Shown here piece by piece: positions 8,337-16,429 of a DNA stretch of 64,000 nt (the first letter of the stretch is position 1; each line of letters starts with the position of its first letter). The stretch is from positions 1-64,000 of the forward strand of contig JAFPZF010000093.1 in assembly GCA_017417385.1 (NCBI GenBank), written 5' to 3'. The notes below the pieces were generated by a model. The model ran no database searches. It worked only from the letters and a program-made list of their open reading frames with translations, and had not been told where the DNA came from. This DNA is from Bacteroidales bacterium (lineage in GTDB: Bacteria; Bacteroidota; Bacteroidia; Bacteroidales; Marinilabiliaceae). The translations under genes and the position numbers were made by a program.

Positions 8337-9131
8337 CTACTTCCTTATGTATATCCCGTCGTATGCCAACGTTTCGTCAAACCATCCGTCTCCTACGAGC
8401 GGACGCTCCCGGCCTCCCAGACATAGGACCGAGCCTCGGCCCTTCAAGGAGTCCATCATCTTCTGCGCCGCCTTCTCGTGAAGACTCTTCTTATACTCGA
8501 TCAAGGTGTTACGGAACAAGACCATGTCATAACTGACTGTGTCTGTGTTCATATACCACCCATTCCTGAACTCTATATTCTCCATCAGCTCCCTCTTCAG
8601 ATACATGCCGTTCTCGTTCTCCGTACGGATAAAATCCTCCAGCGGTGTCGACGTCTGAAGCCTCTCATAGTTAGTCTTGGTTAGGTCTTTCTCCGTCTCT
8701 GGGATCAACAGTTCATTGACCTCTCGCGTCGTCCTGTCGCTGACGACGTTCACCTCTATCTTCGTCTCGTTCCTCCGTCCCGCAAGCTCCCTGACTATCG
8801 CCAGGCTGTACAGCTCATGATTGCTCGTCAGGCTCGGCACCCACACTGTCTTTATGTCGTTCTCCGTCAAGATTCTGATTATCTGACGCCAGAAACTCGG
8901 CGACCTGAACACCTCTGTCCCCGGCACCGCCATGTGATAGGTGACCTCGTCATCCTTGACTAGCGAGTTCAAGATGGTCTGTAAGTCCTGGACTCGTCGT
9001 AGCCCCATCTTCTTGAACACATTAGCTACCCTCCGACCGAAGAACGACAGATTGTATCCCGTATAGTCTATCTTCAGCCTCCCTGACATCAATACTGTCA
9101 GATCCCGTAGTTCGCTAATGCTCAAAAACAT
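8337..9131 (-). CDS. Degenerate CheR-like protein (probably inactive methyltransferase)
   Basis: A 264-residue protein that follows the CheR fold but has lost its key motifs. The segment GTEVFRSPSFW (71-81) stands where CheR has NxTxFFRDPxxF. The SAM-binding loop, usually GCSTGEEPYS, is replaced by VPSLTSNHELYSLA (98-111), without the glycines. The later acidic SAM-ribose motif is also not recognisable. It directly follows an apparently better preserved paralogue (9136-9957) by four bases. A regulatory or scaffolding role, for example binding SAM-free receptor tails or pairing with that paralogue, is an inference. Confidence 0.65.
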   Translation of the reverse strand: MFLSISELRDLTVLMSGRLKIDYTGYNLSFFGRRVANVFKKMGLRRVQDLQTILNSLVKDDEVTYHMAVPGTEVFRSPSFWRQIIRILTENDIKTVWVPSLTSNHELYSLAIVRELAGRRNETKIEVNVVSDRTTREVNELLIPETEKDLTKTNYERLQTSTPLEDFIRTENENGMYLKRELMENIEFRNGWYMNTDTVSYDMVLFRNTLIEYKKSLHEKAAQKMMDSLKGRGSVLCLGGRERPLVGDGWFDETLAYDGIYIRK

Positions 9132-9135
9132 CTCC

Positions 9136-9957
9136 CTATAGGTGTTTCTTGTAAAACAATCCAGCTTTACGGAACTGATTCTTCATCGTAACTGGCACCT
9201 CCTCCTGCTTCCCCATTATCAGGACAGCCTCCGGATGCATCTTCTCCTTCACCTCTCCCAATATCTTCGTCTGCAACTGCTCGTCGAAGTATATCATGAC
9301 GTTCCTCAAGAAGACGCAGTCCACCTTATACGGGAATGGCGCCTTGTCCTTCACGAGGTCCTGCTTCATGAACGTCGGCCTGCCCTTGAGTATGTCGCGG
9401 ACCTTGATCAGGTCGTTCTTCTCGTCTATCTCGAAATACTTGTCGAACTTCACCCCGGCGAAACCACTCTCTTTCATGACTTCGTCAAAGTTCGTGACAT
9501 AGTTCTTGTTGAAGCTATATACGTACTCACCAGCCCTCGCCACCTCGAGGACGCTCTCGTTGATATCCGTGCCATATACTCTCGAGTTCTCGAGCATCCC
9601 CATCTCGCTCAGCATCACAAGGTCCGAGTACACCTCCAGCCCTGTCGAGCACCCGATGTGCCAAATTGTAGTCTTGGTCATCTTCGGCAACTTGGGATAC
9701 ATATTCTGACGCAGATACGCCCAGACGCTCGGGTCCCTGAACAGCTCTGTCGTGTTCACCGTGATGTCCTCGACTATCTGACGCACGAAACTCCTGTCCC
9801 CTACTATCTTGTCCAGTATCTCCTCAAACGTCAACCCTGTCTCCTCACATATCTTCTGCAACCGGCGCGATATGGAATTCTCAGAGTAGTTACTGAAGTC
9901 GTAACCACTCTGATTGCCAAATACTTTCAGAAATGACTTGTAGTCCATACCGCTCAT
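9136..9957 (-). CDS. Second CheR-type methyltransferase
   Basis: A 273-residue CheR-family protein. It keeps NTTELFRDP (68-76), an altered SAM loop GCSTGLEVYS (102-111, where CheR usually has GCSTGEEPYS), the YGTDIN acidic motif and FLRNVMIYFD (the CRNVLIYFD motif). The change of the EEP triplet to LEV leaves activity uncertain. Together with the degenerate CheR and the receiver-less CheB downstream it forms a second, non-canonical methylation module next to the GAF/PAS sensors, distinct from the canonical CheR at 14546-15433. The N-terminal helical domain (1-65) is CheR_N-like. Confidence 0.8.
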   Translation of the reverse strand: MSGMDYKSFLKVFGNQSGYDFSNYSENSISRRLQKICEETGLTFEEILDKIVGDRSFVRQIVEDITVNTTELFRDPSVWAYLRQNMYPKLPKMTKTTIWHIGCSTGLEVYSDLVMLSEMGMLENSRVYGTDINESVLEVARAGEYVYSFNKNYVTNFDEVMKESGFAGVKFDKYFEIDEKNDLIKVRDILKGRPTFMKQDLVKDKAPFPYKVDCVFLRNVMIYFDEQLQTKILGEVKEKMHPEAVLIMGKQEEVPVTMKNQFRKAGLFYKKHL

Positions 9958-9972
9958 CTTTATCCCTCCGTC

Positions 9973-11862
9973 CTAGAATAGCTCTACCTCGATATTCTGT
10001 ATGAACGCCGTGAATGAATGTTCGCCGTTAACCTCCGCCTCGCTCAATAGTAGCAGGACTGTCTTCTCCTCGCCAAACTTGTCCTTGATAGGTATCTCCT
10101 TGCGCTCTCCGACGACCTTAGGCATGTCCGGCGTCACGAACGCCTTGACGAAGTCGTTCGTCTGTATCGTTTCCGGAGTGAACAGCATGCTGACGTCCTG
10201 ACCGAGGACCTCGCTCCTGTCATATCCCCACAACGCCTCTGCAGCTACGTTGAAGAACTCAAGCTTTCCGTCGTTGTTCGTCGTGATGATTGCGTCGAGC
10301 ATACCGTCAAGCGTCTTCTCGTTACGCACCTTGACAGCCTCAATCTCCTTGAACTTCGCCTCGATCTCCTTCCTCGTCTCCTGCAGCTTGTAGTCGAGTT
10401 CCTTCTGGCTGTCCTGCATCTCCCTCTCGAGCTTCACCTGGTCTGCTATGTTGGTCTCGAGACTTATCACCTTGATGACCTCCCCGTGTATGTCCTTGAC
10501 TGGTGTGTATGTCGAGAGCAGCCATATCTCCTCGCCCTTCTTAGATCTTCTCCTGACGCGTCCACTGAACGTCTCGCCTCCCGTCAGCTTGCTGAGCAGG
10601 TCGTCCAGCTGCTCGACGTCCTCCTTGAAGAAGAAGATGCTCATGTTCTGCTCCATGATCTCCTCCTCCTTGTATCCGAACGTCCTCAGGAAGTTCTCGT
10701 TGACGGTCTTTATGGTTCCGTCTATCTCAAACTGGCAACTGATGGAGCCCTCGTTGATAGCGTCGATGAAGCCCTGCATCTCGAGGGCGTTCCTCTTGTT
10801 CTCCTCCTCGGTCGCCCTCATCTCCTCGATGTTCTGCATCAAGCGCTCCTCCTGCTCCCTGTTCTTCTTCGCCTGCTTCTGCGTCTCCTGGAGCAGCTCC
10901 TGCGTCTGCATGTTGCTCTTGACGGTCGATATGGTCTGAGCTATACTCTCTGCCGTCTTCTCGACAAACGAGATCTCATACTCTAGCAACGGCAACAATG
11001 ACGCCATCTCGATGACGCCATACACCTCGTCGTTGATCTTCAGCGGGACAAGCAGCAACGCACCTGGGTTCGCATCCCCAAGTCCCGAAGTCACTGTGAT
11101 GTAGTCCTTCGGTATGTCCGTCATGTATATCGTCTGCTGCTCCTGACCGCACCTGCCGACCAGGCCCTCGCCCCACTCTATCCTCTTGTTGGCATACTTC
11201 TTCCTGTCGTATGCGACAAACGCCGTCAGCTCATAGAAGCGCTGACCGGCATCTCCCTTGTCCTTGCCTGTATGTAGCAGGAAGAATCCCGCCTGGTTTA
11301 TCTTCATGTAGTCGACAAGGTAACGGATGATGTTGTAGGATAGCTCCTCGATGTTGTTGTTGTTCCTTCGGAGGATTTCACCGAACTGTGCGACACCATT
11401 CGTGACCCACGTCCTCTGCTTCTCCTCCTCGCGCCTGTTGTTGGCGTTCTTCTCGTTGTCCTTCAGGCTCTTCTGCAACTTCAGGAGTGATGCGACCAGC
11501 TCGTCGTCCTTGTCCTCAATGCCTATCTCGACGTTCGTGCTGCCCGCCCCAAGACCCTCGACAAAGACTAATATGCTCTTCGCCCGCGCCTCCTGGTCCT
11601 TCAGCAGCTTCTTCATCGTCTTGATGACGTTCACGAACTGCAACGACAGCAGAAATCCCGCCGCCGCCGTCAGCAATGGCAAGATGATGATTACCCAAAA
11701 CGACGGAAACGACTTTATGAAGTCCGATAGCGTCCGTTCGCTCTGATGAAATGAGTCGCTGTTCGCTGCCATCAGCAGTACGACAAGCGACACCACGAGT
11801 CCAAATATTAGTCCTCGCAGTGCGTATATCCACGTTAGTCGCTTGAGTTTCTTTTTCTTCAT
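9973..11862 (-). CDS. Membrane GAF-PAS-PAS sensor without output domain
   Basis: A 629-residue protein with a basic N-terminus, two membrane helices (about 15-33 and 53-78) flanking a short outer loop, a coiled linker, a GAF domain (about 165-315), coiled coil, PAS (about 370-480), a second coiled coil and another PAS (525-625). No kinase, cyclase, phosphatase or methyl-accepting region follows. The chain ends in IEVELF. The PAS domains carry typical pieces such as SISCQFEIDGTI and YTPVKDIHGEV. Sensors of this kind are fused to CheB-CheR in other bacteria; here the matching CheR and CheB are the next genes. It probably passes its signal through dimerisation with the phosphatase sensor (inference). 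Confidence 0.8.
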   Translation of the reverse strand: MKKKKLKRLTWIYALRGLIFGLVVSLVVLLMAANSDSFHQSERTLSDFIKSFPSFWVIIILPLLTAAAGFLLSLQFVNVIKTMKKLLKDQEARAKSILVFVEGLGAGSTNVEIGIEDKDDELVASLLKLQKSLKDNEKNANNRREEEKQRTWVTNGVAQFGEILRRNNNNIEELSYNIIRYLVDYMKINQAGFFLLHTGKDKGDAGQRFYELTAFVAYDRKKYANKRIEWGEGLVGRCGQEQQTIYMTDIPKDYITVTSGLGDANPGALLLVPLKINDEVYGVIEMASLLPLLEYEISFVEKTAESIAQTISTVKSNMQTQELLQETQKQAKKNREQEERLMQNIEEMRATEEENKRNALEMQGFIDAINEGSISCQFEIDGTIKTVNENFLRTFGYKEEEIMEQNMSIFFFKEDVEQLDDLLSKLTGGETFSGRVRRRSKKGEEIWLLSTYTPVKDIHGEVIKVISLETNIADQVKLEREMQDSQKELDYKLQETRKEIEAKFKEIEAVKVRNEKTLDGMLDAIITTNNDGKLEFFNVAAEALWGYDRSEVLGQDVSMLFTPETIQTNDFVKAFVTPDMPKVVGERKEIPIKDKFGEEKTVLLLLSEAEVNGEHSFTAFIQNIEVELF

Positions 11863-11886
11863 CTCTTGCTCAGCTTATCTGACTTC

Positions 11887-13071
11887 TTAATACCTGTTCC
11901 TTGTCAGTATCTCTACCAACCTGTCATTTATCTTGTCCAGCGCGACGACATCGTCGACTCCTCCAGCCTTGACTGCCTCCTTCGGCATGCCATAGACGAC
12001 ACACGACTGCTCGTCCTGCGCTATGGTGTGAGCTCCCGCATCGTGCATCTCCTTCATGCCCTTTGCCCCGTCATTGCCCATCCCAGTCAATATCACGCCG
12101 ATCGCATTGTTGCCCGCATAACGCGCCGCCGACCTGAACAACACGTCGACCGACGGCCTGTGCCTGTTCACCAGCGGACCCTCCTTGATCTCTACGAAAT
12201 ACTCCTTCCCGACTCGCTTCAGCAACATGTGCTTGTTGCCCGGCGCTATCAAGACTCGCCCTCTATACAGCTTGTCTCCGTTCTCCGCCTCCTTCACCTC
12301 GAGCTTGGATATCTGGTTCAGTCCGTTAGAGAACGAACGCGTGAAGCCCTCAGGCATGTGCTGGACTATCGCAATTCCTGGCATGTCCTCCGGCATCGTC
12401 CGGAGCAAGACTCTTATCGCCTCAGTCCCGCCTGTCGACGAGCCCAGGACGATTATCTTGTCTGTCAGCACTATCGTGTCAGACGCCGACGACTTCTCGA
12501 GTATCGCGTCCGCTGTGTACTTTGGCTGCACCGACGCTATCTGCGCCGTCGGGATCGTCGTCGCAGGTCGCGTCACGACTCGGCTCGCTGGCGCAGGCTC
12601 CGGGGCTGGCTGCGCCTTCCCTGGATTCAATCGCTCCTGCATCGTGTCCGCGTTGATTCGACGCAACTTGCTCTGTGCCGCCGCCTTCACTGCGTCACAG
12701 AGCATGATGTGGCTCTCCTGGAAGAAGACGTCCGGATTCATCGCCGGCTTGCCGATGACCTCGCTCGCCCCATACTCCAACGCCTTCATCGCCGCATCCG
12801 TGCCCTTCGTCGTCAACGACGATATCACCACGACTGGTATCGGCCGCTGTGCCATTATCTTTCGCAGAAATGTCAGACCGTCCATCCTCGGCATCTCTAT
12901 GTCGAGGGTGATCACGTCTGGCACCTCCTTCTGAATCTTCTTCACGGCTATGATGGGATCCGCCGCCGTCCCCATCACCTCTATCTCCGGATCATTCTCC
13001 AGTATCGCCGTCAACGACTGACGTACTACCGCCGAATCGTCTACGATTAAGACTCTATATTTATCACTCAT
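11887..13071 (-). CDS. cheB: Chemotaxis response-regulator methylesterase CheB
   Basis: A 394-residue full-length CheB. The receiver (1-125) has the acidic pair in VDDSA and the phospho-acceptor Asp57 in TLDIEMP. A Pro/Ala-rich linker of about 70 residues follows, then the methylesterase domain with Ser in GSSTGGTEA, His in VQHMPEGFT and Asp in [10 protein letters not shown]. It should demethylate or deamidate the receptor at 19378-21153 once phosphorylated by CheA. It lies between cheD and the GAF/PAS sensor, in the same orientation with short gaps. Confidence 0.97.
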   Translation of the reverse strand: MSDKYRVLIVDDSAVVRQSLTAILENDPEIEVMGTAADPIIAVKKIQKEVPDVITLDIEMPRMDGLTFLRKIMAQRPIPVVVISSLTTKGTDAAMKALEYGASEVIGKPAMNPDVFFQESHIMLCDAVKAAAQSKLRRINADTMQERLNPGKAQPAPEPAPASRVVTRPATTIPTAQIASVQPKYTADAILEKSSASDTIVLTDKIIVLGSSTGGTEAIRVLLRTMPEDMPGIAIVQHMPEGFTRSFSNGLNQISKLEVKEAENGDKLYRGRVLIAPGNKHMLLKRVGKEYFVEIKEGPLVNRHRPSVDVLFRSAARYAGNNAIGVILTGMGNDGAKGMKEMHDAGAHTIAQDEQSCVVYGMPKEAVKAGGVDDVVALDKINDRLVEILTRNRY

Positions 13072-13126
13072 GGCTCAGCTCCTTTGCTATCTTTTAGCTT
13101 TTATATCTCGTCCCCCGACTGCGCCT

Positions 13127-13603
13127 CTATATCGTGCGCTTCTCGAGGTATTTGTGTCGTACTTCGCCCGTGTCCGTGAAAAACAATATCTTTCGACCTC
13201 GCTTCCCACCTGTGCACGAACTTATGATAGGTATATGATACTCCTCCAGCATCATGCTCGCTATCCTTATGTTCCGCTCCCCTATCTGCGTAGCCGACGG
13301 ACCACCGCCTACCGCCTCCAGAAGCTCCCCGCCTCCAAAGACCTTTGCCTGCAAGTCCTCCAACCGACTACCCATGTATCGCATCTTCTCTATCAACTTG
13401 TCTATCGCTATGTTGCCATACTTCGGCGATGCAAGGTCGTTGCCTGTCCACGTCGGCAGCATGTAATGGTTGATGCCGCCTATCTTCAACTCCTTGTCCC
13501 ACAAGCATACAGCAACACACGAACCAAGAACCGTCTTCACTACATACGGGTCCTTGCTCGCAAAGAATGACGAAGGATATAGGAAGTGCTGTGAATATTC
13601 CAT
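13127..13603 (-). CDS. cheD: Chemoreceptor glutamine deamidase CheD
   Basis: A 158-residue CheD. The catalytic Cys29 (LGSCVAVCLWD) and His46 (GGINHYMLP) are in place, followed by the family motif KVFGGGELL and the GERNI segment. CheD deamidates receptor glutamines so they can be methylated. No CheC, its usual partner phosphatase, is found in the window, so feedback through CheC-CheY~P is apparently absent. Gene order cheB-cheD in one operon with the histidine-kinase-like gene is compact (15-55 base gaps). Confidence 0.95.
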   Translation of the reverse strand: MEYSQHFLYPSSFFASKDPYVVKTVLGSCVAVCLWDKELKIGGINHYMLPTWTGNDLASPKYGNIAIDKLIEKMRYMGSRLEDLQAKVFGGGELLEAVGGGPSATQIGERNIRIASMMLEEYHIPIISSCTGGKRGRKILFFTDTGEVRHKYLEKRTI

Positions 13604-13618
13604 CCGTCCGCCTCCTTT

Positions 13619-14533
13619 TTAGAAGAGATCTACGTCGTCGTCCGTGTCTGTTAAGAACATGTCTGCATCGTCCCCACCAAACGGATCGGTATTCACAACC
13701 TTCAACCGCGGTATCGATATCGTGAACGTCGAACCCTCGCCCTTGACGCTCTTGATGTCTATCTCTCCCTCTATCACGTCTAGCAACGCCTTCGCTATCG
13801 CAAGCCCAAGCCCATGACCCTGATTTATCGAGTTGATGCCCGTATCAAGCCTCTTAAACCGCTCGAATATCACGTTCTGGTTCTTCTCCGATATGCCCGT
13901 GCCAAAGTCCTGGACCGAGATGTACAGCAGGTCGTCGTCTATCCACGTCTTCACGATCACCTTGCTGTCCTTGTAGCTATACTTCACTGCATTGTTCAGG
14001 ATGTTGCTGATGATCTGCTTCAGCTTCTCCGCGTCTGTGTTGAAGTAATAGTCCTTCTCGCCAAACCCTAACTGTATCTGATAGTCGAACTCGATGTCTA
14101 TCCCCATCTTGCGCGTCACGACGTTGAACGAGTCTATCACGCTCTGTACCAGCTGCCGTATGTGCACCTTCTGGACATTCGGCAATATCTCGCCAGCCTC
14201 TATCTTCGCCGCCGTGAATATGTTCTTCAACTGGAAGTCCAGATTGAACGCCTCGTTGTGTATCAACGCCACCATCGAGACTATCTTCTTCCAGTCCTGC
14301 TTCTCGACAGACAGTATCGCCTTGCTCAACCCTATGATCGAGGTGAACGGGTTCACTATCTCGTTCGTCACGTTCGATATGAAGTGACTCTTCAACGCCT
14401 CAGAATCCTTAAGGCGCTTCCCCATCGCTTGATACTCTATCTGTAGAGCCTCATACTTCTTCTCTACGTCTGTCCGCTCCTCTAATCGCGTCTTCAGCTC
14501 CTTTAGCAGTTGCCTGTCCGTTAGGTTGTTCAT
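13619..14533 (-). CDS. Histidine-kinase-like protein lacking the phospho-acceptor histidine
   Basis: A 304-residue soluble protein: coiled coil (1-45), HisKA-like helices (45-115) and a HATPase domain (120-280). The ATP-binding boxes are intact: N box QIISNILNNAVKYS, G1 DFGTGIS, F box FERFKR and G2 GHGLGLAIAKAL. But the H box reads SNVTNEIVNPF, with Asn57 in the place of the usual His in SHEIRTPL. The DNA (aac at this codon) confirms it. It may be an ATP-binding pseudokinase, a phosphatase-type regulator, or a kinase acting on another site. There is no membrane segment or sensor domain, so it probably works on the array. Its C-terminus is very acidic and ends DDDVDLF. Confidence 0.85.
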   Translation of the reverse strand: MNNLTDRQLLKELKTRLEERTDVEKKYEALQIEYQAMGKRLKDSEALKSHFISNVTNEIVNPFTSIIGLSKAILSVEKQDWKKIVSMVALIHNEAFNLDFQLKNIFTAAKIEAGEILPNVQKVHIRQLVQSVIDSFNVVTRKMGIDIEFDYQIQLGFGEKDYYFNTDAEKLKQIISNILNNAVKYSYKDSKVIVKTWIDDDLLYISVQDFGTGISEKNQNVIFERFKRLDTGINSINQGHGLGLAIAKALLDVIEGEIDIKSVKGEGSTFTISIPRLKVVNTDPFGGDDADMFLTDTDDDVDLF

Positions 14534-14545
14534 ATAGCTCTTCTA

Positions 14546-15433
14546 TTATTTTCTCTTGAATATCGTCGGCTGTATGTTCTCTAGGGGGACGTCCATGTTA
14601 GCCATGGACTCCGAATGCCCGATGAACAGATAACCGCCGCTTCGCAGTTTACTACACAGTTTATTTATCACTCGCTCCTGTGTCTCCCTGTCGAAATATA
14701 TCAGCACGTTCCGACAAAAGATGACGTCGAAGTCGTTGTCTACTTCGTAATTCTGATCCATGAAGTTCAAGTACTTCAACGATAGTGTCCGCTGCAACGC
14801 CGGCACTACACGTACCGTCGGATTCTCCCTGTCCTTGCTCCGCAAAAAGTACTTCCGCTTCATCTCCAGCGGTATCATGTTGATCAGCTTCTCTGCATAT
14901 ACCCCGCGCGCCGCCTTCTCCAACACGTTCGCCGATATGTCCGTCCCCAAGACCGTGAACGTCATCCCTGGATGATGCTCTATGTACTCGTTCATCACTA
15001 TCGAGATGGTGTACGGCTCCTCGCCACTCGAACACGCCGCACTCCAGATCTTGACGTTCTTCTTCCCCTCGCGCTCCATCTCCGGCAACGCCTCGTTCTG
15101 CAGAAAATCAAAATGCACAGACTCCCTGAAGAAGTCTGTCTTGTTCGTCGTCACGACGCTCAGGAAATTATACAGCTCGTTCTGCTGACCCTCCCTGCTG
15201 AAAAAGTACTCCTTGTACTCCGTGTAAGAATGCATCTTCAAGTCCCTGATGCGCTTCAACAGACGTCCCTGGAGCATCACCCTCTTCACCTCGGGCATCT
15301 TAATGCCAAACTGATCATAGATATAGTCGCTGAACTGCTTGAAGTCCTCCTTCGACAGCTCCGCCCTGAAGCACTCGAAATCGGTGTCCTCCAACCCGTC
15401 TCCTCTACGTTTTTCTACGTCAGTTAAGCTCAT
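14546..15433 (-). CDS. cheR: Chemotaxis methyltransferase CheR
   Basis: A 295-residue canonical CheR. It has the N-terminal helical domain with QGRLLKRIRDL, then TTNKTDFFRE, the SAM loop SAACSSGEEPYT, the acidic motif GTDISANVLEKA and FCRNVLIYFD, ending with GGYLFIGHSES. It transfers methyl groups from SAM to glutamates of the receptor. Its beta-subdomain may dock on the receptor's C-terminal pentapeptide NYEKF. Located between the two cheW genes and the pseudokinase in the same operon. Confidence 0.96.
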   Translation of the reverse strand: MSLTDVEKRRGDGLEDTDFECFRAELSKEDFKQFSDYIYDQFGIKMPEVKRVMLQGRLLKRIRDLKMHSYTEYKEYFFSREGQQNELYNFLSVVTTNKTDFFRESVHFDFLQNEALPEMEREGKKNVKIWSAACSSGEEPYTISIVMNEYIEHHPGMTFTVLGTDISANVLEKAARGVYAEKLINMIPLEMKRKYFLRSKDRENPTVRVVPALQRTLSLKYLNFMDQNYEVDNDFDVIFCRNVLIYFDRETQERVINKLCSKLRSGGYLFIGHSESMANMDVPLENIQPTIFKRK

Positions 15434-15439
15434 AAGGTT

Positions 15440-15925
15440 TTATTTTGTTTCCTTTACTCCTCCAATGAACTTCGACATGCTCACGACCTCACTGTTCGTA
15501 AACACCTTGTCCGGGTTTATGATCAATGCCAATCCCCCTGATATCTCCGCCGCAAAGTCTATGTACCCAGGCTTATACGACGTCTCTATCTCCTTCTTCG
15601 TCTCCTCCGTGATCTCCATCACCTCGCTGACCTCGTCCACCGCCAGCGCTACGTCAAACTTTCCTCCCTTGTCCTCGACCTCTATCACTATAACGTACGT
15701 CTGCTCCGTCAGCTTCGTGCTACCGACGTCAAACTTCTTTCCGCTGTCTATCAACGGAACTACCTGGCCCCTGTGCTCTATCAGACCAAGTATGAAGTCG
15801 ACATCTCCCGCCTTCGCCTTCGGGGCGTCATACGCCAATATCTCTACGACGCGAGACACATGTACTCCATACGTCCCACCGTTTACCCTGAATGTCAGGT
15901 AAGAGTTTATTATTTCTTCTTCCAT
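15440..15925 (-). CDS. cheW: CheW-like coupling protein
   Basis: A 161-residue CheW-domain protein. Recognisable parts are YLTFRVNGGTYGVHVSRVVEIL at the start, the loop FILGLIEHRGQVVPLIDSGK and the C-terminal strand pair ISGGLALIINPDKVF. CheW links receptor tips to CheA in arrays. It is longer than the second CheW (15968-16414) and only distantly related to it, which suggests two separate slots, such as array-forming and adaptor roles. The stop lies six bases before the cheR start on the same strand. Confidence 0.93.
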   Translation of the reverse strand: MEEEIINSYLTFRVNGGTYGVHVSRVVEILAYDAPKAKAGDVDFILGLIEHRGQVVPLIDSGKKFDVGSTKLTEQTYVIVIEVEDKGGKFDVALAVDEVSEVMEITEETKKEIETSYKPGYIDFAAEISGGLALIINPDKVFTNSEVVSMSKFIGGVKETK

Positions 15926-15967
15926 CGCACTCCCGTTTGTTTCGCCTTTCTATAATTATGTCCCCCT

Positions 15968-16414
15968 CTACTCCAACGCCTTCCCTATCTCCGCCGTCTT
16001 TATCTTGTAGATGAACTTCTCACCCTCCTTGATTGTCCCGACCAACGCCCGCTGTACCTTCTGCTCGACGTCTACTACTACCTCGCTCTTGAAGTCCGCC
16101 GACTCATACTCGAACACGTCGTCCATCTCGTCTACCTTGAAACCGACCATGTCCTCCTTGCCATCATTCTCTATGCCGACTATCACAATACACTCCTCGT
16201 TCAGCCCCTCGGCACTCTCCCTGCCTAGCAGCCTCCTGAAGTCGACTACGGGTATCATGTTCCCGTGGTTGTTGATGATGCCAATGATGAACGGCTTCGT
16301 CAACGGCACACGCGTCGGCTGCACGTTCTCCAGTATGTGGCGAACCGCCGACGTCTCAAAGGCGAAATACTCACCCCCGACCTTGAACGACGTTACTGAA
16401 TTGTTCTCCTCCAT
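15968..16414 (-). CDS. cheW: CheW-like coupling protein
   Basis: A 148-residue CheW-domain protein with SFKVGGEYFAFETSAVRHIL, the loop PFIIGIINNHGNMIPVVDFRRLLG and the closing segment EKFIYKIKTAEI. It should bridge the receptor and the P5 domain of CheA, which is encoded just upstream in the operon (15-base gap). Having two unlike CheW proteins in a system with a single receptor gene in the window is notable. Confidence 0.93.
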   Translation of the reverse strand: MEENNSVTSFKVGGEYFAFETSAVRHILENVQPTRVPLTKPFIIGIINNHGNMIPVVDFRRLLGRESAEGLNEECIVIVGIENDGKEDMVGFKVDEMDDVFEYESADFKSEVVVDVEQKVQRALVGTIKEGEKFIYKIKTAEIGKALE

Positions 16415-16429
16415 GACTCCCCCCTCTCT

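Noticed and set aside
11866..13050. 394-codon plus-strand open frame opposite cheB
   Set aside because: Exact shadow of cheB; composition is Arg/Leu/His-rich as expected for an antisense frame.
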